A DNA stretch of 64,000 nt from Phorcus lineatus (lineage: Eukaryota; Mollusca; Gastropoda; Trochida; Trochidae): the NCBI GenBank assembly GCA_921293015.1, contig OV121090.1:4774001-4838000 (forward strand). Direction: 5' to 3'. Under the pieces are notes generated by a model that had not been told where the DNA came from, did not search any database, and saw nothing but the letters and a program-made list of their open reading frames with translations. The stretch's first letter is position 1, and the number at the start of each line of letters is the position of its first letter. This document shows positions 20,535 to 32,572 of the stretch, piece by piece. Both the position numbers and the translations under genes were made by a program.

Positions 20535-23500
20535 TAATGCAATATCTATAAAATTCAAACTGGTGAATATCAGGTTAAGATTGAGCCTACTATTAAACAT
20601 CAATAATAGTTGTAGTTGGTAACATGCTTATTTTACCTCTGGGAATGAACGTTACGTTTGAATTGACTGATGTGCTTAACAGTCAAGAAGCTGTAAGAAA
20701 GATCGATTAAAAGATATTTTCAAAGGGACAAGTGTCATATAATTGCTTTCAGATGAATATGAAAGATAGCTTTTTCGAGATATAAACAAAGAACAATAAT
20801 TGATAAACTGTACTTTCAATTTGTTACATGTTCTATGTTTGTCTCTTTTAACACATTTATAATGTCATATGCCACAATTATATTTTTTAGTTTGATGCAT
20901 TACTTGCAAATTCGTTTTTCCTTCACTGATGAAAATACTTTTACACATCTATGGAGATCATCATCCTTTGAAGTGCGTTCAGCCATACGCTTATGGCTCT
21001 CCCTGGGAGTAAAGTAAAATCTTTTCTTTGAATTTTCAACAATCAAATTACAACAGCGAATATCATGAAATATCTTAAATTCGTTTTTATGCATTTCAGT
21101 GTAAAATATTCCCAATATGATCATCATTTATAGCGATCATGACAAGGACAGTTAAAAAGAATGCATGCTGAATTTAAGGAGGACGATGTTACATATTTTA
21201 ACTTGTCCAGATGAAGATTAGGAATCCCTGGGTCCCACCATAACAACCCATGGGTAGCCGTATTTAATTTGTCAAATTCAAATGTTACATCATGTGTATA
21301 AGGATTACCTCGTTAATAATATTAAGTCATTCGAGTAGAAAAACTAATTATTTGTTAAATATTTAAAAAGGAGCATACTTTCAAGGTAATCTACATAGAA
21401 CATCTTCACCTCCTTGAATGCAATATTTATATGTGCACTGAAAATACATGTAAAATCACGAATCAACAGTCATCGCGTTCCCTTCCTTAAGAAAATGAAT
21501 AATTGTGATTGTGATTTAAGCTTTGATATCTATATATGGAAGGTTACCAAAGCAGCGATGTCATATTGTGTCTGGTTATTCTCAGTGTCTGATGCCAAAC
21601 ACATAAGCCAGATGATGCTAAAAGTGGGAAACATATCAACTTCTATGTCATGATTTATTTCAAATTATATGAAAAATAATGTTTCTCTTACACTATTCAA
21701 ATTGCTTTTTTACTAAGTGTGGAAAATTCAAGATGATATTTTTCGAACAAACTTTAATCTAACCTGAGAAGAATATACAATTGTTAAATATTCCACAATC
21801 ATCAAGCAACAAAGAATTACTTATTACCGTTTTTGTTTTATTTGTGATGAACTCTGAACTGTTTTTCTAAAAATCAAAAAGGTTTAAATATAAACAAAAG
21901 CAATGTAATTGGTAACTTACAATATATACATCCTCACTGCATCAATATGCATTTTTTAAATAATTCGCTACTAATGCATAGCCACTACTTTAAACCTCAA
22001 AGCACACTAAAGTACATACAAAATGATAACGTTTGTGTGAATTAGTCAATGGCGAATAGCTTGGTTCTCCATAATAAAAAGTGCTAATTCAAATAGATGA
22101 ACTCAACATCACAGCTTTACAATCAGACATTTTGAAATACCAGGATAATACGCAGGTTTGATATTTGATATTCACAACTCGGATGAAGTCCCTCAGATGT
22201 TGATATTGATGCATGATAGGATACGATGTTTTCGAGAGTGGAAGGATCATATTATCAAGTATTCATTGTCATTCATTTTCACGTTTATCACATTCTTTTG
22301 CATGTAATTGTCGAAAGTTTTTCTACAAAGGGCACTGAACTGAACCTCATTAATAGAAGTAGCAAACTTTATCAATTGATAATTATTTTTATGTAAGTTT
22401 ACCTATGGGAAAAAATACTGCTGGGAAAAAGACCATTGATGATAAAAAGTCCATAAGAGGACAAACTATTGTATTCAGACACATTCACTCATAAGCATTG
22501 AAACTTGAATAAGATGGAGGCTCGAATTAAACATAACACAAAGCAAATTTTTCCCCTAATATCGTCCTCTATCAGCGAGATCCAGACGCTCTATTCTGAG
22601 TTATTTCCCCCCGAGGTACACAACGCCATCACAGTCTATGTCCATTGTTTCTTGCATTTTGTCATTTGTGTGTCAAGCATAAAAAATTGCTAAAAAAATG
22701 GAAGTTACTCTAGGGACTTGATGCTCAGGTTTATTGCCAATTATAAGAGAATTTTTCTTGATAACGACGTGCGTTGTAGTCTATTTGTAAAACCCCATTT
22801 CAAAAGGAAGGATAATTGATGCAATAAAAGGTTTAATGGCATCAATATGTCATTTTAATAGCAGATCATATCTAAATGTAACAGTATATATATATATATA
22901 TATATTAGTTTGTCATGTATCTATCAAATTGACCTTCGTGAGGAAAACATACTATTATATTCCAAACTATAGCAATTCATTTTTTTAAAAACACGAAAAT
23001 TCACCAATTCATTGTTTTATTAGCTTGTTTAGAAAGAGAAAGAAGAATTGTTAGAAATAACTTCATAATTACTAGAACATGGAATACAAATACCTAGCTA
23101 CATGTAGAGTTATAATCAATTAAATCTGATTCGATGTCTGACGCTGTGGCTTCCATATGCAATGAATCAATCACTGTTTTACTCTTTCAACAAAGTTATG
23201 ATAAATGTCCAGGAAAGAACCTCTTTTGAAATCAAATGTTTATGAAAATTAGCATCGTCAACGCTCATGAATTTCTGGTTTCTATAGATCGATCAGCGTA
23301 TCGATTCCTATTGTTATCCAAATTTATTCATCAAAAAAATCATTTTTCAAGTTTCAAGTGCAAAAACATGAGAAAATCTCCATCTTCTGTGGTCATAAAA
23401 CGCTAAGGTACACTGCTCACCTGTTCAGGAAAGTTTGATTGAGCCCCAGTTTTAACTCCCCCTAGGAAAACAGCCATGACACATAAATGGAACATAAGCT

Positions 23501-24330
23501 ACATTCCAACTTTATCAACTTAGGTAATTGAGAAATCCATATGAAATAGCAATGAAATAAGAACGCATACTTTTATCTTTTTTATTGAAAATAATGAAAC
23601 ACGGGCACGTACGACTATATCTACTGAGAAATTTGAACGATCTTCTACGATAAGTGTCCTTCGTCTTTCTGTATCTGACCTATTTTACCTTTCCCTTCTC
23701 TTCCTTCCTACCTGTATCTTCAGAAGAGTTGTTTGTTGTATCAATGATGTACCTATTGTCAGCATAACATGAAATGTCAATAACAGAAGTGCAACTTATG
23801 AAGGTGTGTAAAGACGTTTATTCTAGAGTATAATATCATTCATCAAATATTTAGTATTTGTGTCTAAGGAATAATGTTTGAATTTTCCTGTCATTTTGTA
23901 TGAAACGAAATTCATTGATTACATAAGCATGAAAAATTCTCATGAAGTTGATTTCTCTATGCAGGAGTGGTTTATTTTTAGCTACATGTACTTTAAAGCC
24001 TAGTATATTTTATCACTAAGTAGCCTTCAATACATCCCATGGTGCTTCATAATTGGAAATATAATCCAAACCCCAGTCTCTTTGTATTTTATGATCGTTT
24101 GTAGCTCATCAGGGATGTTTAAATGAGGACATTCCCGCAGGAAAAATAGAAATCATAGTATTATTGTGTAGGCGTGATGTGTTTCTTCTGAACATTCTAA
24201 AATAGCTAATCTACGGATGTAAAAATAGCACATTACAAGGATGGGTGTTTCCTGCGTTCATCAAACAATCAATCTTTTTCAAATCAGATTGTATTGATTA
24301 CATTTGCTAAATAACTTCATCACACATTTT
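20535..24330 (+). repeat. Long duplicated segment, copy 1
   Basis: Several blocks here recur in the same order and orientation at 24960-31105. Examples are taacatgcttattttacctc (about 20622) against taacatgcttattgtacctt (about 25056); cttcactgatgaaaatactt (20921) against tttcactgatgaaaatcctt (25353); cgaggtacacaacgccatca (22613) against cgaggtacacaacgtcatta (28208); the phrase gacttgatgctcaggttt, exact at 22717 and 28316; and cataattggaaatataatcc (24048) against cataatttgaaatataatcc (30880). Divergence is substantial, with many indels. The segment has no protein-coding content I can recognise and contains a (TA)n near 22885. Confidence 0.75.
22885..22905. repeat. (TA)n microsatellite
   Basis: About ten uninterrupted TA units inside copy 1 of the long duplication; no equivalent tract is visible at the matching place in copy 2. 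Confidence 0.9.
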
Positions 24331-24940
24331 AAATGTTTTAGGATATTATTGTAAATTTCTCAAACACGGAATAACACACATATATGCATAGCACCAACAC
24401 ACGCACACACATACACAATGCTAAAGACTTCGATAAAACTATATAAATAGGTAAATTTGTTTGAAAAAAGTTGGGTGTTGAAATAGTACTAACTGACTGT
24501 GCACTAATTGAATCATGAAATTAAAACAAGTTTGCAAACGTTCTTGTCTGCGCTGAGTAGCCCTCTTTTCAGTTTAGAAAGTATATGTATTAGGAAATAG
24601 GATATCTTGGTTGGCTACCAATTAAATCATATTTTTCATTATCAGCTTTACTCTTTCAAAATTATATTATTTCCAATACAGCATTTGAATCGAACTACAG
24701 TTTCTGGATGGTTTTTTTAAACAAATTATATAATATAGCGAAGACGATCTGATGTTGATTTGATGAAACTCAAGTTCCATTATGAAAATAAGTGTTCAGG
24801 ACAAAATGTTGGTTCAGTGGCATTGTTTCCATTTGAAGAACAGATCACGTGATTGAGAAGCGTATGTGTGTACATAACATTTTATGCCTGCAGTGTGTCT
24901 TTCAAAATGGATCTATCGTGGAAAGGTTGACAGTTATTTG
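24331..24940. other. Spacer between the two long repeat copies, with a CA-rich tract
   Basis: Contains a loose CA-rich microsatellite at about 24374-24418 (acacaca...acgcacacac). No other feature. Confidence 0.5.
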
Positions 24941-26395
24941 ATTAAAGATGTGTATACCACTCTATCGTCAGTGAATCAAGAATCTATAAAGTTAAAGATG
25001 ATTATCAGGTTTAAACTGAGTCTCCTGTTAAACATGAATAATAATTGAAGTTGATAACATGCTTATTGTACCTTTGGGAGGAATTTAACGTTTTAATTGT
25101 TTGTATTTCCTTTACAGTCAGTCAAATGTTTCGTAGATCGATAATGATATGCTTTTTGACGGGACAGTTTTTTTTTATAATTGATGTCATGTAAGGTAAT
25201 ATGTAAGGTAACATTAGAATTGTTACACTTTTTTGTATTTTCAATGTCAGGTGTGTGTTTGTCTCTTTAACGAAGTTTAATGAGACAATATCTCTCAACT
25301 TCAACTTCATCATTTCATTTGGATTGATGCATTATTTGGACATTTGTTTTAATTTCACTGATGAAAATCCTTCTTTTCATGTTATTATCACCGTCTATTG
25401 AAGTACGTTCAGCCATAAATTAAAACCCATCCCCTGAAGATAAAGTAAAATCTGTTCATTTAATTTTTAGAAACAAATTACATTTCAAATCATGAGTTTA
25501 TCTTAAACGCATTTCCATGTACTTCAGTGTAACATGGCCTCAATACTCTCATTAATTATACAAGCTAGATAGATGAGACAATACAAATGAAAGCATGCAA
25601 GGAGGAAACTGTTAAATATACAAACTCATCAAGATAACGATTGAGATTCCCTAGTTCCCCTGAATTTCTATCTATCGAATCCTATCGACTATTGGCAATG
25701 TACGACCACAGGACCGGGACTCAAAATGTCGTTTATCTTTCTGGACAGTTGGTAGTATGTCACGAACGGATGGAAAGTTTTTTTCAACAAAGATTTTGAC
25801 GACTTTTAGTTGCAGATTAAGAAAGAAGTTAATGAAAAACAACAATTTACGTCACAGTAAGATGCAATAAAACAGCACTGTCGGGTTTTAATTAAATGTT
25901 GATAACAATAAAGATGTATTATATACACATATTCAAGGTTGTCACAAGAATTCATAACTGAAGTTCTATGATAAATATGTGTGTCAAAATATTTATCATT
26001 CGAAGTTTTGTATTGATTCTGATATTGGTATCTATATTTCTCTAGAATATTTATTCTACGTGTATTCTACAACCTATTAACTATATCATAACAAACCATA
26101 CATACATGCTATATAAACTCCCAGGCAAAAGAAAGATTTCACGATTACATTTTTCATGAAACCATTTAGAGGGCTGGTACGAGTTTGATTCTAAGGAGGA
26201 TATGATAGTAAAGCTGCGTCGTTTTCTCTTCGCGAACGCATCGAATCGAATGTACCCACTGGAATTGTGCATTCACAAACACCTGCGATACGTGTTTTTG
26301 AGGCATGATTTGTGATGCACGTGCAGCAATTTTGCATTTATATATAAATACCCTTGTAAAAGAGCAAAACTTCAGTAACATAGGGCACCCAACGT

Positions 26396-27113
26396 ATGCC
26401 AAAAATTACACAAGCGCAACATGACCAAGAGATCGGTATATCCACTATGGAGGCTTCCCAACGTCAAATGGTAACAACCTTCAACTGCAGCCAAACCACC
26501 ATCAGACAGAAGGCTGTTAATAGGCAACCAGCAGACATGCCAGACACTGGACAGACCAAGATCGGGAAGACCGAGGGTAACAACTGCTGCCGGAGATCGC
26601 TACATCAGGCAAATTCACTTCCTAAACCGATTCGTAACGGCAACGTCAATAGGTTTTGCCTATTCAGGAACGATGGCAGTGTTCGAGTTTAAAGATGTTG
26701 GGGCAAACGTCTCGCGCCAAACTGCGCGTTTGGAGGCGGAGGCATCATGGTGTGAGGAGGGATTTGTGGCCAAATGACGACGCCGCTGGTTACTATGCGA
26801 GGGAATCTGACTGGCCAGCTATACATTGATGAGCTACTGAGACCTAGCTTCGTTTCTTTCATCCAACAACATCCAAGAAGATTAAAATTGCAACACGACA
26901 ACGCAAAACCTTACACTGCCCGAATTGTCAGAGACTATCACGATAACGCCAACGTCACTGTTTTGCCGTGGCTAGCCAAGTCACCAGATATGAACCCCAT
27001 TGAACACCTTTGGGATCACTTTGATCGCTGACGTCATCCAACGCCTGACAACTTCAATGAGGAGGCGTGTACTTGATTGCATCGATGCCAAAGGTGGTCA
27101 CACTCGCTACTGA
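26396..27113 (+). pseudogene. Tc1-like (DD34E) transposase, inactivated
   Basis: The start reads MPKITQAQHDQEIG with a helix-turn-helix phrase FNCSQTTI. After a frameshift the next frame reads RPRSGRPRVTTAAGDRYIRQ and RFVTATS, the second DNA-binding part. A deletion then removes the stretch with the first catalytic aspartate and rejoins near NDGSVRV. An in-frame TGA interrupts IMV-GGI (26753-26755). The C-terminal catalytic part is well preserved: HDNAKPYTARIV, then LPWLAKSPDMNPIEHLWD, with 34 residues between the second D and the E. A second deletion removes about 28 codons before IQRLTTSMRRR, and the frame ends GGHTRY-stop at 27113, as in related elements. TIRs were not located. The element is dead. 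Confidence 0.9.
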
Positions 27114-28894
27114 TAACAAACTCAGTGATTCCTGTGACTACTGAGAGTTTCTGTGCATTAACATTTCAAAACAAAAAGCTCAAACTGTTATCAGTTCACA
27201 TCAAACAATAAAACTCCTCGTTTAAAACCACAGCAGGTCATTTTGCTATCTTTCAAGTTGTAATCTGATTAATAGCATACAATTTTTACACATTTTCAAT
27301 CTTCTGCTGACGTTTGTCATGCACATGTCTTTGAATCGGAGGCAAATCTTATTTGATATTGAGAACGTTCCTTTCTGATACGTAAACTTCTCATCTGATC
27401 ATATTAATTATTATTGCTAAAGGTTTGCATATTACTATGAAATAAAAAATCTAACCCTTGTATCTTCCAATATGAAAAATGTCGACATAATTTTTACCTT
27501 TATCATGTAGTGTTGATATATAACTCTTAATCAATTACTCAGATGTAACATACATACAGACACATCTATCTGAGAGGGTTAATGAAGTGGCACAAAGACG
27601 TCTGATGCGGATCCAAAATCTACATTACATTGAAAAATTGTCCGTGAGAAAAACAATGCTATTTGATTCTTTTTTTTATGAAAGAGGCCCGTGCAATATG
27701 CTAATTTTTTACAGTTAAACTTTGTTTTGTTGATCCATCAATAACTGTTTCAAAATTTGTAAATATTCAAACACTCTGCCCACTGGCTTGGGCATTCTTA
27801 TCTTAAGTTCATGATTGTTTGAAACATGAGTATTTATCCACAAGATAAGCTTACCTTTGTTTCAAGTATTTCGAGTTAGACTCTTTAAGCTGTCAGTCCT
27901 AGGTATTAATCATTAATCTGGACAGTGTTATGGTATTATGAATGTTTACCACAATTTTTCTCTTGGATGCATTTGTATGGACCTCAACTGAACACGACTG
28001 ATAAAACAAATAAAATTCACTAGTTCATATGTAGCCGTTAATTATTCCTCGTAAGAAGACAAACTGTCACATTCAGGCACACCCATTTATAAAGCATTGA
28101 ATTTTAATAAGAAAAAGGCTTGACTTAACGTTAGCACGAAGTAAACTATTTCCCTTTATTCTCCTGTATCAACGAGATACAGGCGCTCTATTTTGAGATA
28201 TTTCCCCCGAGGTACACAACGTCATTACAGTATATGTGCATAGTTTTTTGCATTTTGTCATTAGTGTATCAAGCATCAAAAATTGCTACAGACAAAAAGG
28301 GAGGTTACCTTAGAGACTTGATGCTCAGGTTTTGTTGCCTGTAATGAGAGAATTTTTATTGATAACGAGGAACGTTATCGTCTTTTTTTAGAAACCGATT
28401 CTAAAACAGGACAGGAAGAATGACTGTTGCAAAAAAAATATTAGGTAACTAGAGACTGACTAGAACATGAAGACTTTGTTTTAAATGTGTGGTATCTCAT
28501 CCTGGGTCATAAGCTGTGCCTTTAATTGGAAATTAATCGAATTTTTTTTTTCTTACCCAAAGTAATGACATTAAAAAAATATAAAAGTAAGTCCCTCTTT
28601 AAAAGACAAAATGAAAATAGACATTTAAACGCACCACAAATAATCGTTTGTGTTGATGTGTTGCACCTACAATTCTAATGTTCTTGTGACTGCGTACTTT
28701 TCAGTATTTTGCAATAGACTACTGGTGTTGGCAATGTTTCAAGAACTAGGATTCACATAACATTAATCAATCTGGATATCAGATTGTTATCTGTATTTTA
28801 TCAACGTTAGAAGTATAGAAGTTGTAGTTAAACAGTTTTAGTCTACCTGACAAAGGATTGGTAAACAAAAGGTAAACAAAAGATTGATTTTTAT

Positions 28895-29615
28895 AACCAA
28901 TTTGTCTAAAATATGTTTCGAATTGTCATTAGGCTGATGGTGCCAAATCTGAGAAGTAAGGTGGATGTGGAAGAATTCTAAAGATACATTCGGTCGCGAC
29001 AATGATGTATTTTGTTGACAGGAGCATTGTCCTGAAAAATCAGCACTCCTGCAATGACCTCCCCTCGCCGCATGGCCTTGAAGCCTGCCCTTAATTGCCT
29101 CCATTCATTAGCTTAATATGCCCTGTTGATAGTTTGGCCTTTCTCTAAGTTTTTATCATGATGATACCCTGGCTATCTAAAAATACCAAGGCCATTTTCT
29201 AGAAAATGGAACTTGCTTGAACTTTATATTTGTGGGGAATTGGCATGCTTTCACTGTTTGCTTTGGTTTTTGGTTTCAGAGTCAAAGTGATGTACCCACG
29301 TCCCATCCTTGGTCTCTAACTGTTTCAGGAAATGATCCCTGTCTCCCCTGAATCGAGCAAAACGTTCGTTTGAAATGTCCAGTCTTTTTGTTTTTTGTCA
29401 TCAGTTTACATTCATGGCACCAGTATTGCAGAGAGCTTGCTCATATGATGAACATATGTCTGTTTTGTACATACCGACCAAAAACTAAAAATTCAGCAAT
29501 CCACTTGGCGACTGTGTTGTATGCAGAGAATTCATCACCCGAAGTATCGACAATGTCTTCATGGATTTACTGTGCAGACATTTCTTTTCTGAACAAATAT
29601 TTGATGACTGCAAGC
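28895..29615 (-). pseudogene. Mariner (DD34D-type) transposase relic
   Basis: Read on the minus strand, frame-shifting pieces appear in mariner order: AVIKYLFRKEMSAQ and HEDIVDTSGDEFSAYNTVAK (N-terminal HTH), SNERFARFRGD, KDGTWVHHFDSETKNQSKQ (first catalytic D region), KAMRRGEVIAGVLIFQDNAP (second D), and ILPHPPYFSDLAPSA. Several stops and frame changes break the gene. The final catalytic position, normally the last residue of APSD, is A here, so the product would be inactive even if the frame were intact. The middle is shortened compared with the usual ~345 residues. It lies inside the second copy of the long duplication. Confidence 0.82.
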
Positions 29616-30407
29616 TTTTAAACACCCCAGTTTCTTCACCCCTTTGCACTTTGGGATTTTTATTTCTAAACAACTTTCTGAACCTGACATTAAATCATTG
29701 CCATTGGAGATAATGTCTACTATTGTATACTATAATGCTAAACACTAGCCGATTTTTTACAACTTACTTAAAGCACTTAAAGTTATTAATCATTTAAAAT
29801 TTTTAATTTAGTAATTACTACTGTCGGCAGGACATGGTGGTCATCATTCTACTTATGTTATGAATCCATCATTTCTCGTTAAAGAATGTTCTATGCCTGA
29901 TAGTCACCCCCACCTACCTAACTAGCAACCTGTGAAGCAACCTTTCCACCAATCTGCGTCACCAGATGCATCGCCTGCCCTTTCCTGGGCTCGTGTATGA
30001 TGTACCAATTGTCAGCATTATTACAAATGTCAGTAAAGGAAACACAATGACAGACAATGGGTGCAGAGTATTTCTAGATACATAGATTATGTAACTATTC
30101 ATTTGTGTCTTTGTTTTATACCCTTACCTATTGGACAATTGACTGGAATTCTTTTAAGCTTTTCAGTTAAAGTAAACAAATTAATTTTACATTGGGTATA
30201 TTTTTTCCTTCACGAGAACATGATCTAGCTAGGAACTATTTAGAATATAAGTCTGTCTAATCTATACCCACTTACATAGTACAACTGACCTCCAAATAAC
30301 ATTTACAAAGTACACTCCTTCAAAATATTACTTATTTTGTCTTTTGAAGAATATTTATTTTTATTTTTAATAAATCCAGGAAATAACATCAGAATGAAGA
30401 GACAGCC

Positions 30408-30795
30408 CTACTTCCTGCTCGCTTCTTTTCGATGCAGAGAAAGTGATTCCTCCTGCCCCTGCTTCAATTCTGATGAAGAAAAAGAAATGATTCCTGCCCT
30501 TGCTTTATTTTTGTTGAAACGACAGTAATGCTTCCTGCCCTTGCTTAAATTTTGTTGAAACGATAGAGATTCTTCCTGTTCTTGCTTCATTGCTGATGAA
30601 GAAATAATAATGCTTCCTGTCCTTGCTTCATGGCTGATGAAGAGATAATAATGCTTCCTGTCCTTGCTTCATTGCTGATGAAGAAATAATAATGCTTCCT
30701 GTCCTTGCTTCATTGCTGATGAAGAGATAATAATGCTTCCTGTCCTTGCTTCATGGCTGATGAAGAGATAATACTGCTTACTGTCTTGCTTCTGA
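30408..30795. repeat. 41-bp tandem repeat, about nine units
   Basis: The unit is tgcttcctgtccttgcttca followed by a tggctgatgaagagataataa-like half. Units from about 30590 to 30770 are nearly identical, while those at the left (30408-30560) are diverged and of irregular length, with gttgaaacgacag replacing the gctgatgaagag half. This pattern suggests growth of the array from its right side. No matching array exists in the paralogous segment near 23.8-24.0 kb. It is not a CRISPR: there are no unique spacers. Confidence 0.88.
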
Positions 30796-31105
30796 GAAGG
30801 CGTAGAGTTTTGTGCTATATGTAACGTGTAACATATATTATCAAAGCTCTGAGCAAGCTTTATGAAATCCCATGACGTTTCATAATTTGAAATATAATCC
30901 CAGCATGGAGTTTTTTACTTATCCCCCTGTGCTCATTAGTGATGTTTAAAATAAGAATTTCCCTGCAGGCAAAATAGAGATTACACTGTGCAGGCGTGAT
31001 GTTTTCCCTTGCGAAGCCTCTGGTATAGACCATTCACAGGACCAACATTTTTATATGATAAGAATTGATGTTTCCTGTTTAATCAACTATCAATCATTAA
31101 ATGCT

Positions 31106-32435
31106 AAGTAAGCGTAATTGATTATTCATGTTAAACTTTATGATACGTAAAGTCAATCATTGTTGCTCGTTAAAACCGTTATAACATGAATGAATTATCT
31201 AAGATCAACTCTTGCATTAACAGAATGGAATGTCAACATTACAAACAAACACATGAAGAAGAAAAACGATGGTATTCACTTTTAAAAGTTTTTAAAAAAG
31301 AAACTCATATTTTGAAAATGGTAAGATGTTTTAAACAGTACAAATTTCAGTCTATTATGTTGAAAATAATCAACAGAAGTTTTTATCATTGCAAGCAGGT
31401 ATTTACAATGAGTATCCCTCTTGACATTTACATGTTAGTCACTATCACTTCATCTCGACCTTTGGCAATAAAATATATTGACGGTTTACGCATTTAGTGG
31501 TCATGATTCTCATTATAGTCCCATTACCTAATGCAATATAATTATGGTCTATTAACTGTGTAATCAGAAGAAACTGGAAGTAAACAAATATGAGGGTGAA
31601 GCATTAAAAATTAATAGAGACTATTAGAGTTGATCTTCGCGAATATTTTAGCCTAAGTAAATTTACTCACAAATCACTCCGCTAAAAGTACACTTAAGCA
31701 TTAACCTCCAGCTGAGCTATAGCAGGAACTAAAACAATAAAGGTTAGTCAAGTTATTGCCCCACTTTTAATTTTTATCATCGAAAATTATCAACCGTTGC
31801 TCATTAAAGGAAAACAAGTTAGATTTAGAAAGATTTAAACTCAAGACCAAAGGAAATCATAAATAGTTCTTAAACTATCAAGCTCAAACAATGTCTTATC
31901 TGTAATAAGAAAGATAACATCCTTGTTAAAACAACCAACATGTATCTTTTCTTACCATTATCAGCTTGATTAACACTTTTTGAATAATATTTTCTGTACA
32001 CATTTTAAATTTTGATACACGCGCAAGTCTCATTTCATGTGAGCACTTTAGGTACGTATTAGTTATCTGATAATTTGATTATATCTATAACGATTGCTGA
32101 AGTTATTTATTATCTGTCAAGTCATAATTGAGTCCTTTAGGTTTAGGATAAAAACACCCATATAAGATTAAATTGAGACTACGAATAACGCTCACTAATA
32201 GAATCATTGTAAAAGACTTATCAGTAATAGGGGGTCTTTTAAACTTCAAAATTTCTTGTGATTTTAATATTGACATTTTCTACCTCAAATTAAATCTTTG
32301 ACAAATGAACTAAAACTTATAATACCTGCTTCATTATTTCTCTTTTCTGAGGACCGTTTCAGCATGTATTGTAACAAGAGACATACCAGATGCCAAATAA
32401 GCACTTATAAGAAGCAATACAGTCTAAAATGTCAC
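31106..32435. other. Intergenic, no recognisable feature
   Basis: A 103-codon frame at 31186-31497 (+) is Lys/Ile-rich and resembles nothing known to me; it is treated as chance in AT-rich DNA. Confidence 0.4.
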
Positions 32436-32439
32436 TTTA

Positions 32440-32572
32440 TCCTGGCTTCCTATTGATGATAGCAATTACAGTCAGTATCTTTACATTGGCAATTATCATG
32501 ATTTCAGAACTTTTAACTTCATCAAAGAGATTCACTGAATAGCTTCATTATCTTTGATATGATAGCTTTGTC
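32440..32572 (-). repeat. Dispersed repeat, minus copy of the unit at 48.7 and 49.1 kb
   Basis: On the minus strand this reads gataatgaagctattcagtg then aatctctttgatgaag and agttctga. The same run occurs on the plus strand near 48734-48781 (aatgaagcgattcagtgaat) and 49111-49154. Similarity extends through the following ~80 bp, which end in a catcat(c/t)aat-type phrase. It is non-coding and unassigned. Confidence 0.75.

Larger units (their letters stand above)
24960..31105 (+). repeat. Long duplicated segment, copy 2, expanded by insertions
   Basis: Collinear with 20535-24330 through the blocks listed there, but about 2.3 kb longer. The extra length is largely explained by a Tc1-like relic (26396-27113 plus flanks), a mariner relic (28895-29615, minus) and a 41-bp tandem array (30408-30795), none of which has a counterpart in copy 1. 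The insertions therefore came after the duplication or are specific to this copy. Exact edges cannot be fixed by eye. Confidence 0.7.

Noticed and set aside
26689..26901. Minus-strand frame of 70 codons
   Set aside because: It is the opposite-strand shadow of the Tc1 transposase catalytic region.
29370..29673. Plus- and minus-strand short frames near the mariner relic
   Set aside because: The minus frame at 29485-29673 is an out-of-frame reading of the mariner N-terminus, and the plus frame is its shadow.
31186..31497. 103-codon plus-strand frame
   Set aside because: Lys/Ile-rich chance frame in AT-rich DNA without recognisable motifs.
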